A stretch of 64,000 bases of DNA, from assembly GCF_020166345.1 (NCBI RefSeq), contig NZ_JAIUJS010000001.1:248001-312000 (forward strand), read 5' to 3'. Under the pieces are notes generated by a model, which worked only from the letters and a program-made list of their open reading frames with translations, had not been told where the DNA came from and did not search any database. Within the stretch, counting starts at the first letter, position 1, and every line of letters starts with the position of its first letter. Below, one piece after another: positions 43,448 through 50,992 of the stretch. The stretch comes from Winogradskyella vincentii (lineage in GTDB: Bacteria > Bacteroidota > Bacteroidia > Flavobacteriales > Flavobacteriaceae). The translations under genes were made by a program, and so were the position numbers.

Positions 43448-44554
43448 TTATGCTTTCGGTAGGTAAACAAAAAATTCTGTTCCTTTATCCACTTTACTTA
43501 TGACTTCAACTCTTCCTCCCATGGATTCAATATGGTTTTTGGTAATAAAAAGACCTACGCCAATGGAATCTTTTTTGCGATGAAAAGTTTTGTACATCTG
43601 AAATATCTTGTCTCCATATTTTTTCATGTCAATACCAAGACCATTATCTTTTATTTTCAATACAACAAAATCCTCTACTATTTTAGAGCTCAATTCTATA
43701 ACTGGTGCTCTTTTATCAGATCTGTATTTAATTGCATTAGTCAAAAAATTCAGAATAATACTCTCCAAATATGCTGGCACAGCTAATACATTTTCATCTT
43801 CATCAATCTCATTATAAATAATAGCATTGGCATTCTGTGCCATTGCTATTATACTATACATTGCTTTTTGCACATAATTATAAAGGTTCAATTTCTGCAT
43901 TTCACTTTCATCAGTCTTCTTTATTTTGGCTACTTCGGTAAGGTGAGAAACTGTTTCTTGCAGACTTTCAACTGCATTTTTAAGTAATTTATAATTTTCA
44001 TTAGTTTTAATATTCTTAAAATCTTCCTCTAAAAATTCGGTTATAGTAGATAAATTACCAGAATGAGACCTAAGATTATGTGTTACGATTCTGGCAAAAG
44101 AAGTTAACCTTTCATTTTGCTCCTTGGCAACCTCAAGCATTGCTCTCAGTTTAGCCTTATTTTTTTCTTGCTTGGTTATATTATTAAATTGCCAAATCAT
44201 GTGAGGCCTACCCTCTTTGAAATAAACAAGAGAAACATAAATCAATACCCAAATCAAGGAACCATCTTTATGGAAATATCGTTGCTTAACTCTGTATTTA
44301 TCGATTTCACCTAAAACAAGTTTTTCATATTTCTCTTCATGTACACCTAAATCTTCAATAAAGACAATATTGTCTATGTCCATATTAAATAGTTCAGATC
44401 TACTGTAACCCAATAAATGACAAACACTATCATTCACTTTAAGCCAATTACCTGACAGGCTTACCAATGCGATACCGTTATATGTATTATTGAAAATACG
44501 TTCTAATAAATCGTTGCTGGCTTCAAAGTTATTTTGAAGTTGATATGCTTTCAT
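43448..44554 (-). CDS. PAS domain-containing sensor histidine kinase
   Basis: 368 residues, soluble. The PAS domain (about 15-125) is typical: GIALVSLSGNWLKVNDSVCHLLGY, and a PAC end WQFNNITKQEK. The dimerisation domain has the phospho-accepting histidine H159 in ARIVTHNLRSHSGNL. The ATPase domain has an N box FLTNAIKYRSDKRAP, a G1 box KDNGLGIDMKKYG and a G2 box VGLFITKNHIESMGGRV. No response regulator gene is nearby and no signal or transmembrane segment is present, so it is a cytoplasmic orphan kinase. The stimulus for its PAS domain is unknown. Confidence 0.92.
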   Translation of the reverse strand: MKAYQLQNNFEASNDLLERIFNNTYNGIALVSLSGNWLKVNDSVCHLLGYSRSELFNMDIDNIVFIEDLGVHEEKYEKLVLGEIDKYRVKQRYFHKDGSLIWVLIYVSLVYFKEGRPHMIWQFNNITKQEKNKAKLRAMLEVAKEQNERLTSFARIVTHNLRSHSGNLSTITEFLEEDFKNIKTNENYKLLKNAVESLQETVSHLTEVAKIKKTDESEMQKLNLYNYVQKAMYSIIAMAQNANAIIYNEIDEDENVLAVPAYLESIILNFLTNAIKYRSDKRAPVIELSSKIVEDFVVLKIKDNGLGIDMKKYGDKIFQMYKTFHRKKDSIGVGLFITKNHIESMGGRVEVISKVDKGTEFFVYLPKA

Positions 44555-44606
44555 CCATTTGATTTTAAAGGATTAATATTGAAAGCGTTGTTCAGTTAAT
44601 AAGGGG

Positions 44607-44632
44607 TTGATAATTAACTTGTTAATAATCAA
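44607..44632. repeat. Long inverted repeat between the histidine kinase and rpsO
   Basis: TTGATAATTAAC (44607-44618) and GTTAATAATCAA (44621-44632) form a 12-bp dyad with a 2-base centre and one mismatch. It lies 42 bases upstream of the rpsO -7 box and 53 bases from the kinase start. It could be an operator or, if transcribed, a hairpin; it lacks a T run in the plus direction. Confidence 0.5.
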
Positions 44633-44673
44633 TAGAAAAGTTACAAAAAAAATGGCAAATCCCAAAAAAACAC

Positions 44674-44681
44674 TATATTTG
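44674..44681 (+). promoter_or_regulatory. -7 box for rpsO
   Basis: TATATTTG, with a 55-base leader to the rpsO ATG. The -33 position reads TGG rather than TTG. Confidence 0.5.
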
Positions 44682-44736
44682 CGCCCTGAAAGAAAGACTT
44701 TCACAGTACATAACAATCATTTACAATAATATTAGA

Positions 44737-45006
44737 ATGTATTTATCAAAAGAAAAGAAAGAAGAAATCTTCGCAAAATACGGTAAAAGCAAAAGTAATA
44801 CTGGTTCTGCAGAAGGTCAAATTGCGTTGTTTACGCACAGAATTAATCACTTAACAGAGCATTTAAAAAATAATCGTAAGGATTTTAACACTGAACGTTC
44901 TCTTGTTAAGTTAGTAGGTAAGCGCAGAGCACTACTAGATTATTTAACTAAGAAAGATATCTTAAGATATCGTGCGATAGTTAAAGAATTAGGATTAAGA
45001 AAATAA
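44737..45006 (+). CDS. rpsO: 30S ribosomal protein S15
   Basis: 89 residues, the standard length. S15 binds the central domain of 16S rRNA early in 30S assembly. Typical blocks are KYGKSKSNTGSAEGQIALFTHRINHLTEHLK and the KLVGKRRALLDYL segment. The leader has a hairpin close to the predicted transcript start, which could be an autoregulatory site, as S15 represses its own mRNA in several bacteria. A terminator separates it from pnp, so the two are not obligatorily cotranscribed, although the gene order rpsO-pnp is classical. Confidence 0.98.
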   Translation: MYLSKEKKEEIFAKYGKSKSNTGSAEGQIALFTHRINHLTEHLKNNRKDFNTERSLVKLVGKRRALLDYLTKKDILRYRAIVKELGLRK

Positions 45007-45017
45007 TTAAATATAAG

Positions 45018-45041
45018 ACCACGCTTTTGCGTGGTTTTTTT
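45018..45041 (+). terminator. rpsO terminator
   Basis: Stem ACCACGC / GCGTGGT with TTTT loop, followed by a T run; placed between rpsO and pnp. Confidence 0.85.
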
Positions 45042-45205
45042 ATTTTTACACCACTCAATCTAAAGAGAATAAAATTAGAATTGAAGAAGCTACTTTTAGT
45101 TTTTCATTGGTCACAAACAACTACACAACAACACAACGACCATTGTTTAACGAGTATACTATTGGAAAAATCAATATTATACCCAATTTTTAAGAATTAA
45201 ATTTT

Positions 45206-47467
45206 ATGATTCCAAAGACTTACAAAGAGGTCATTGACCTAGGTGATGGTAGAGAAATTTCTATCGAAACCGGAAAACTAGCAAAACAGGCGCATGGTAG
45301 CGTTGTTGTTCAATCAGGAAAATGTATGTTATTATGTACGGTAGTTTCCAATTACAAACAAGCAGATGTTGACTTTTTACCTTTAACGGTAGACTACAGG
45401 GAAAAATTTGCTGCTGCCGGTCGTTATCCAGGCGGCTTCTTTAAAAGAGAAGCAAGACCAAGTGATGGGGAAGTATTAACGATGCGTTTAGTAGACCGTG
45501 TATTACGTCCATTATTCCCAAAAGATTATCATTCTGAAACTCAAGTGATGATTCAGTTAATGTCTCATGATGATGATGTAATGCCAGATGCTATGGCAGG
45601 TTTAGCTGCATCTGCAGCTATTCAATTATCAGATTTTCCATTTGAATGTCCTATATCTGAAGCAAGAGTTGGGCGCGTTAATGGTGAATTTGTAATTAAC
45701 CCAACACGTTCTCAATTAGAAGAGTCTGACATTGACATGATGATTGGTGCTTCTGCTGATTCAGTTATGATGGTAGAAGGTGAAATGGATGAGATTTCTG
45801 AAGAGGAAATGACTGAAGCAATTAAGTTTGCTCATGAAGCTATTAAAGTACAATGTGCTGCACAAGTTGCATTAGCTGAAGCTGTTGGTAAAAAAGAAGT
45901 ACGTGAGTACGATCCTGAACGAACAGATGAAGAATTAGCAAAGAAAATACATGACATGGCTTATGATAAGGTCTATGCTGTGGCAAAAGCAGGATCTGCT
46001 AAGCATGAACGAAGTGCTGCATTTTCTGAAATAAAAGAAGAAATTAAAGCCTCATTTTCTGAAGAAGAATTAGAAGATTTAGGTGGTTTAGTATCTAAAT
46101 ATTACAGTAAAGCAGAAAAAGCCGCTGTAAGAGATTTAACCTTAAACGAAGGCTTACGTTTAGATGGGCGTAAAACAGATGAGATAAGACCAATTTGGTG
46201 TGAGGTAGACTATTTACCATCAACACATGGTTCTGCAATTTTTACTCGTGGAGAAACTCAAGCTTTAGCAACAGTTACTTTAGGAACATCTAGAGAAGCT
46301 AACCAAATAGACATGCCATCTTACGAAGGTGAAGAGCGTTTCTATTTACACTATAATTTCCCACCATTTTCAACAGGTGAAGCAAGGCCTATTCGTGGGA
46401 CTTCTCGTAGAGAAGTTGGTCATGGTAATTTAGCACAACGTGCCTTAAAAGGAATGGTACCAGATGATTGCCCATACACAGTACGTGTTGTATCTGAAGT
46501 ATTAGAATCTAACGGTTCATCATCAATGGCAACAGTTTGTTCAGGTACAATGGCATTAATGGATGCTGGTGTTCAACTTAAAAAACCTGTTTCTGGTATT
46601 GCAATGGGATTAATTTCTGATGCAGATTCTGGAAAATATGCTGTATTATCAGATATCCTAGGTGATGAAGATCATCTTGGTGATATGGACTTTAAAGTAA
46701 CAGGTACAGAAGATGGTATCACAGCATGTCAAATGGACATTAAAGTAAAAGGGCTTTCTTATGAAATCTTGGTAAACGCTTTAAACCAAGCACGTGATGG
46801 TCGTTTACACATATTAAGTAAACTTACAGATACTATTGCAGCCCCTAATGAAGATGTTAAGGATCATGCACCAACAATGGTAACTAGACGTATTCCTAAC
46901 GAATTTATAGGTGCATTGATTGGTCCAGGCGGTAAAGTAATTCAAGAATTACAAAAAGAAACCGATACGACTATCGTTATAAACGAAGATCCAGTTACCG
47001 AAGAAGGTATTGTTGAAGTTTTAGGTGTTGGTAGTGCTGGTATTGATGCTGTAATGGCTAAGATTGATTCTTTACTATTTAAACCAGAAGTCGGCAGTGT
47101 ATATGAAGTAAAAGTGATTAAAATGTTAGACTTCGGTGCCGTAGTAGAATACACTGAAGCACCTGGAAACGAAGTCCTTTTACACGTTAGTGAACTTGCT
47201 TGGGAACGAACGGAAAACGTTACTGATGTGGTAAATATGGGAGATGTATTTGATGTAAAGTATTTTGGTATAGATCCTAAAACACGTAAGGAAAAAGTAT
47301 CTCGAAAGGCTATTTTACCAAAACCAGAAGGTTGGAAACCTAGACCACCAAGAGATAATAATCGTGGTAGAGACAACCGAGGTAGAGATAATCGAGGACG
47401 TGATAATAGAAATAGAGATAATCGCAGAGACGATAGAAAACCAAGAGAGGATAAAAAAGAAGATTAA
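45206..47467 (+). CDS. pnp: Polyribonucleotide nucleotidyltransferase
   Basis: 753 residues. PNPase degrades RNA 3' to 5' using phosphate. Two RNase PH domains flank a helical linker (about 1-230 and 300-550), then a KH domain ([18 protein letters not shown], about 560-610) and an S1 domain (about 627-698, [18 protein letters not shown]...LLHVSELAW). A tail at about 716-740 has repeated N-R-G-R-D units ([20 protein letters not shown]), a basic RGD-type extension lacking in E. coli. It likely strengthens RNA binding or links to a helicase. A terminator follows. Confidence 0.98.
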   Translation: MIPKTYKEVIDLGDGREISIETGKLAKQAHGSVVVQSGKCMLLCTVVSNYKQADVDFLPLTVDYREKFAAAGRYPGGFFKREARPSDGEVLTMRLVDRVLRPLFPKDYHSETQVMIQLMSHDDDVMPDAMAGLAASAAIQLSDFPFECPISEARVGRVNGEFVINPTRSQLEESDIDMMIGASADSVMMVEGEMDEISEEEMTEAIKFAHEAIKVQCAAQVALAEAVGKKEVREYDPERTDEELAKKIHDMAYDKVYAVAKAGSAKHERSAAFSEIKEEIKASFSEEELEDLGGLVSKYYSKAEKAAVRDLTLNEGLRLDGRKTDEIRPIWCEVDYLPSTHGSAIFTRGETQALATVTLGTSREANQIDMPSYEGEERFYLHYNFPPFSTGEARPIRGTSRREVGHGNLAQRALKGMVPDDCPYTVRVVSEVLESNGSSSMATVCSGTMALMDAGVQLKKPVSGIAMGLISDADSGKYAVLSDILGDEDHLGDMDFKVTGTEDGITACQMDIKVKGLSYEILVNALNQARDGRLHILSKLTDTIAAPNEDVKDHAPTMVTRRIPNEFIGALIGPGGKVIQELQKETDTTIVINEDPVTEEGIVEVLGVGSAGIDAVMAKIDSLLFKPEVGSVYEVKVIKMLDFGAVVEYTEAPGNEVLLHVSELAWERTENVTDVVNMGDVFDVKYFGIDPKTRKEKVSRKAILPKPEGWKPRPPRDNNRGRDNRGRDNRGRDNRNRDNRRDDRKPREDKKED

Positions 47468-47483
47468 TTCTTTTAAAACCAAT

Positions 47484-47517
47484 AAAAAAACCACTTCAAA
47501 ATTGAAGTGGTTTTTTT
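47484..47517. terminator. Bidirectional terminator after pnp
   Basis: Inverted repeat AAAAAAACCACTTCAA / TTGAAGTGGTTTTTTT centred at 47500-47501; placed between pnp and a convergent lipoprotein gene. Confidence 0.85.
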
Positions 47518-47534
47518 ATTCTGATGTTTTGAAA

Positions 47535-48059
47535 TTATAAAGCATCTGCAGTAATGTCTAGCATAATGGTCATGGCTATAGTAAAATTCATTTCCTCTTC
47601 ACAAGTAGAATTTCCTGCAATTCCTATAAATACATTATTTCCATTTTTAAGTTTAGATGCAATAGAATTTAATAAGGAAACATCTGTAACTTCAAACACT
47701 GTACCAGCATCTACCTCATCCTTAACAACCATATCATGGTTTAATAACGTAACACCATCAGCTTCAAAGGTACCTACAATAGTACCTTCAGCATCACCTG
47801 TGAAATTTATTAATTGGTAAGTAAAACTAGTAATCCTTACGCTCTCTAGTAGATCCATATAATCTTCAGTATCATCATTAATCATATTTACGACCATAGT
47901 TTCATTAAGAGCTAAGTTATCTCCTACAGGTACGGAAACGTTTAAATTCTCATTTAATGTCGTGTCAAAATCAACCTCTGTAAGTTCATCCAACTCATCA
48001 CAAGAGGTGAAACTTATCATGAGTAAAAGTGCCATTGTAATTCTGATAAAAGTTTTCAT
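47535..48059 (-). CDS. Hypothetical lipoprotein
   Basis: 174 residues. The lipobox is ISFTSC (C20), followed by D-E-L-D-E-L-T-E, a strong acidic surface-export signal. The mature domain is short, acidic and rich in hydrophobic beta strands, with one further cysteine (NSTCEEE). No known domain is recognised. It stands alone on the minus strand between pnp and the next rightward gene, and is not obviously linked to either. A cell-surface role is inferred from the signal. Confidence 0.7.
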   Translation of the reverse strand: MKTFIRITMALLLMISFTSCDELDELTEVDFDTTLNENLNVSVPVGDNLALNETMVVNMINDDTEDYMDLLESVRITSFTYQLINFTGDAEGTIVGTFEADGVTLLNHDMVVKDEVDAGTVFEVTDVSLLNSIASKLKNGNNVFIGIAGNSTCEEEMNFTIAMTIMLDITADAL

Positions 48060-48255
48060 GATTTAATTATTTAAAGTGTTATTAATAGCAGCCATAAATG
48101 TAAGAAGCACAATAAAAGTGCGCACTGATATTTATCAGGTATCAATAAAAAATCAGTCGTAAAATCATATAGAGTAAACCTAAAAAGAAAAAGTTTAACA
48201 AGGTCTTCTCAATAAAACTTGATATTTTTCTTATAAATCCTTATATTCTTTGACT

Positions 48256-48630
48256 ATGATAACACAAGACAAAGATAAATACGAAGAAGAGTTAAGTCAT
48301 TCCATTTCTTATTTAGAGAATTTAGGGTATTCTAATATCAAGGCTGATATTGCAGGTTTCGAAACACCAAAATCTTATTTAAAAAAGGGAAGTAATATAG
48401 CCATAACACCAGATATTGTTGCAGAGAAAGAAGGCCGAAAGCACATTTTTGATTTAAGTTTAAAATCTCAAAAACCTAGATTACTGAAATCCAAGTGGTT
48501 GTTTCTCAAAACCTTAAGCACTATTAAATCATACAGATTTAGGTTAATTACTACGAGGGGACACTATAAATTCACCAATGAAACCATTGAGGATATCAAT
48601 CTTGACTCCATAAAGCTATTAAAGATTTAA
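48256..48630 (+). CDS. Conserved hypothetical protein, weakly nuclease-like
   Basis: 124 residues from ATG 48256, basic and soluble. The block TPDIVAEKEGRKHIFDLSLK (52-71) resembles the start of a PD-(D/E)xK nuclease core (a P-D, then a strand with D/E-x-K), but the second part reads D-L-S-L-K rather than E-x-K, so a functional active site is doubtful. The C-terminal half has many K and R (LKSKWLFLKTLSTIKSYRFRL). A TTG at 48250 could extend it by two residues, but it sits within the promoter region. Function unknown. It has no clear operon partner. Confidence 0.6.
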   Translation: MITQDKDKYEEELSHSISYLENLGYSNIKADIAGFETPKSYLKKGSNIAITPDIVAEKEGRKHIFDLSLKSQKPRLLKSKWLFLKTLSTIKSYRFRLITTRGHYKFTNETIEDINLDSIKLLKI

Positions 48631-48665
48631 AAGTTTTTTATATTATTTTGTAACATTTCATCATA

Positions 48666-48698
48666 TTGTTACGTATAACAAGAAGCAACCTAAGGTTG
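48666..48698. promoter_or_regulatory. Two adjacent dyads upstream of the primary sigma gene
   Basis: TTGTTA/TAACAA (48666-48671 and 48676-48681, 4-base spacer) and CAACCT/AGGTTG (48686-48691 and 48693-48698, 1-base spacer) are perfect inverted repeats. They end 28 bases before the sigma factor ATG. They may be operators, or hairpins in the leader. Confidence 0.5.
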
Positions 48699-48726
48699 TT
48701 AGAATTTGCACAAATCTTTTAAATAA

Positions 48727-49590
48727 ATGAGACAACTTAAAATCACCAAGCAGGTTACTAACAGAGAAACTGCTTCATTAGATAAATATTTACAAGAAAT
48801 TGGTAAGGTAGATCTTATCACTGCAGATGAAGAAGTTGAATTGGCACAACGTATCAAAGCAGGTGATCAAATCGCACTAGAAAAACTGACAAAGGCCAAT
48901 TTACGTTTTGTTGTTTCGGTAGCAAAACAGTATCAAAATCAAGGATTAACATTACCAGATTTAATTAATGAAGGTAACTTAGGGTTGATCAAAGCGGCTC
49001 AACGTTTTGATGAAACCCGTGGATTTAAGTTTATCTCGTATGCTGTTTGGTGGATTAGACAATCTATCTTACAAGCATTGGCTGAACAATCACGTATTGT
49101 AAGACTGCCATTAAATAAGATTGGTTCTATTAATAAAATAAATAAAACGTTTGCCTTCTTAGAGCAAAGTCATGAACGCCCTCCTTCTGCTGAAGAAATT
49201 GCAAAGGAATTAGATATGACTATTAATGATGTTAAGGAATCTATGAAGAATTCTGGTCGTCATGTATCTATGGATGCTCCATTGGTTGAAGGTGAAGATT
49301 CAAACTTATACGATGTATTACGTAGTGGTGAATCACCAAATCCTGATAAGGAATTATTACATGAGTCTCTTAGAACTGAAATTGAACGTGCATTAGAAAC
49401 GCTTACACCACGTGAAGCAGATGTAATTCGTCTTTATTTTGGTTTAGGCAACCAACACCCAATGACTCTTGAAGAGATTGGTGAAACATTCGACTTAACA
49501 CGTGAACGCGTAAGACAAATAAAAGAAAAAGCGATTAGAAGGTTAAAACATACTTCTAGAAGTAAGATATTAAAGACATATTTAGGTTAG
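48727..49590 (+). CDS. rpoD: Primary RNA polymerase sigma factor (sigma-70 family, SigA/RpoD of Bacteroidota)
   Basis: 287 residues. It begins at region 1.2 (about 10-45, [18 protein letters not shown]) and has region 2 (LDIN...[11 protein letters not shown], about 55-120), region 3 and region 4 with the helix-turn-helix [19 protein letters not shown]. It lacks region 1.1 and the long non-conserved insert of the proteobacterial protein, as known for the Bacteroidota primary sigma, which reads the TTG/TAnnTTTG promoters found here. Paired dyads lie upstream, and two hairpins follow the gene. The short size means it is not a stress sigma by domain content. Confidence 0.93.
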   Translation: MRQLKITKQVTNRETASLDKYLQEIGKVDLITADEEVELAQRIKAGDQIALEKLTKANLRFVVSVAKQYQNQGLTLPDLINEGNLGLIKAAQRFDETRGFKFISYAVWWIRQSILQALAEQSRIVRLPLNKIGSINKINKTFAFLEQSHERPPSAEEIAKELDMTINDVKESMKNSGRHVSMDAPLVEGEDSNLYDVLRSGESPNPDKELLHESLRTEIERALETLTPREADVIRLYFGLGNQHPMTLEEIGETFDLTRERVRQIKEKAIRRLKHTSRSKILKTYLG

Positions 49591-49628
49591 TATTTTGTAT
49601 ATTTAACGACCAACCTAATAAAGGTAAC

Positions 49629-49657
49629 AACAGTTACAAAACATAACTGTTCGTTTT
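49629..49657 (+). terminator. Hairpin after the sigma factor gene
   Basis: Stem AACAGTTA / TAACTGTT, 7-base loop, then CGTTTTTT. Probable terminator, 39 bases after the stop. Confidence 0.65.
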
Positions 49658-49670
49658 TTGATTGATGAAA

Positions 49671-49702
49671 GAACCCACGGCTGATTACCGTGGGTTCACT
49701 TT
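49671..49702 (+). terminator. Second, stronger hairpin after the sigma factor gene
   Basis: Perfect 10-bp stem GAACCCACGG / CCGTGGGTTC, 7-base loop, followed by ACTTTTT. It backs up the weaker hairpin at 49629. Confidence 0.75.
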
Positions 49703-49749
49703 TTACATATTCTCATTGCTATATAAAGAGAAGAGATTTCTTTTTTAAT

Positions 49750-49757
49750 TACCTTTG
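49750..49757 (+). promoter_or_regulatory. -7 box for rpe
   Basis: TACCTTTG, 26 bases before the rpe ATG. No TTG at -33. Confidence 0.45.
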
Positions 49758-49783
49758 CGTCAAACTTAATTTCAACTTAATAA

Positions 49784-50446
49784 ATGGCTTCAAAAATTAT
49801 TGCTCCTTCAATACTTGCTGCTGATTTTGGCAACCTTCAACGCGATACAGAAATGGTTAACAATAGTGAGGCTGACTGGTTTCACATTGATGTAATGGAC
49901 GGTCATTTTGTACCAAATATATCTTATGGGATGCCAGTTATACAAGCCATTAAGAAACATGCCACAAAACCTTTAGATGTGCACTTAATGATTGAAAAAC
50001 CTGAACGCTATATTGAAGAATTTGCTAAAGTTGGAGCTGATATCATTACTGTACATTACGAATCTACAGTACATCTTCATAGAACATTAAGACAAATCAA
50101 AGATACAGGCTGTAAGGCTGGTATTGTATTAAATATCACCACACCTATTTCGGTTTTAGAGGATATCTTACCTGAGTGTTACATGATACTATTAATGTCT
50201 ATAAATCCAGGGTTTGGAGGTCAAAAATTTGAAAATGTAACGTATCAAAGAGTTAAAAAGCTAAGGAGAATGATCAATGAACAAGGGCTAGATACACGGA
50301 TTGAAATAGATGGTGGTGTTACCGATAAGAATATTGAAAAACTAGTTGAGGCAGGTGCTGATACTTTTGTTGCTGGAAGCCATGTTTTTAAGAGTCCTAA
50401 TCCCACTGAAACAATTAAAAGATTAAAAGCATTATCAAATGCATAA
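49784..50446 (+). CDS. rpe: Ribulose-phosphate 3-epimerase
   Basis: 220 residues of a TIM barrel. It interconverts ribulose 5-phosphate and xylulose 5-phosphate in the pentose phosphate pathway. The N-terminus IAPSILAADFGNL, the metal-binding HIDVMDGHFVPN, HLMIEKPERY, SINPGFGGQKF and the phosphate loop EIDGGV...ADTFVAGSHVF are all present. Size and motif spacing are standard. It has its own promoter and a shared terminator with the convergent CBS gene. Confidence 0.97.
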   Translation: MASKIIAPSILAADFGNLQRDTEMVNNSEADWFHIDVMDGHFVPNISYGMPVIQAIKKHATKPLDVHLMIEKPERYIEEFAKVGADIITVHYESTVHLHRTLRQIKDTGCKAGIVLNITTPISVLEDILPECYMILLMSINPGFGGQKFENVTYQRVKKLRRMINEQGLDTRIEIDGGVTDKNIEKLVEAGADTFVAGSHVFKSPNPTETIKRLKALSNA

Positions 50447-50470
50447 AAAAAGCGCCAATGGCGCTTTTTT
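50446..50470. terminator. Bidirectional terminator between rpe and the CBS gene
   Basis: Stem AGCGCC / GGCGCT with AAT loop, flanked by A and T runs of at least five. It starts at the rpe stop codon. Confidence 0.85.
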
Positions 50471-50473
50471 ACT

Positions 50474-50893
50474 TTATAATTGTTTCAAGAGATAGTTAAT
50501 TAAATCTGTAGTGGTTGCAATACCAACAAGTCTGCCGTCATCAACTACAGGTAAAGCATGGAATTCATTTTCTGCTAAAATTTTTGCAACTTCTTTTATG
50601 GTTGCTGTTGATGGTACGGTAACGACATTTTTAGCCATCACTTGGTCAATAGTAAACATATTGTAAACTAAAGTATCTACTTCTTCTTCAGTTTCATATA
50701 CAGCATCAGCAAAGCTGATTCTTAAAAGGTCAGTATAGCTGAGCATACCAATTATTACTTCTTCAGCAACAACAGGAATATGTCTTATTTTATTGCGCTT
50801 AAAAAGCATCTCAGCTGTTTCAAGATCATCATCTCTATTAAGAGCGATGATATTTTTGGTCATTATTTCGGAAATTAACGGAACATATCTCAT
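50474..50893 (-). CDS. CBS domain-containing protein
   Basis: 139 residues, two CBS domains (about 8-62 and 82-139), each with the typical turn RHIPVVAEEVIIGMLSYTDL and FHALPVVDDGRLVGIATTTDL. CBS pairs bind adenine nucleotides and sense energy state. There is no attached enzyme domain, so it is a stand-alone sensor. It lies 99 bases from the Wzc gene on the same strand, but no obvious link to polysaccharide synthesis can be seen. Its 3' end is four bases from the shared terminator. Confidence 0.85.
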   Translation of the reverse strand: MRYVPLISEIMTKNIIALNRDDDLETAEMLFKRNKIRHIPVVAEEVIIGMLSYTDLLRISFADAVYETEEEVDTLVYNMFTIDQVMAKNVVTVPSTATIKEVAKILAENEFHALPVVDDGRLVGIATTTDLINYLLKQL

Positions 50894-50992
50894 GACTATC
50901 GGTTTTATAATTCACTATTAAAAGTACCCTATAAAACAAAAAAATAGTATGATAAATATCATGTATTAAGCCAATTAGATAACAGTATAAAA

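Noticed and set aside
46942..47376. Open frame of 144 codons opposite the 3' part of pnp
   Set aside because: Antisense shadow, low complexity in the region of the N-R-G-R-D repeats.
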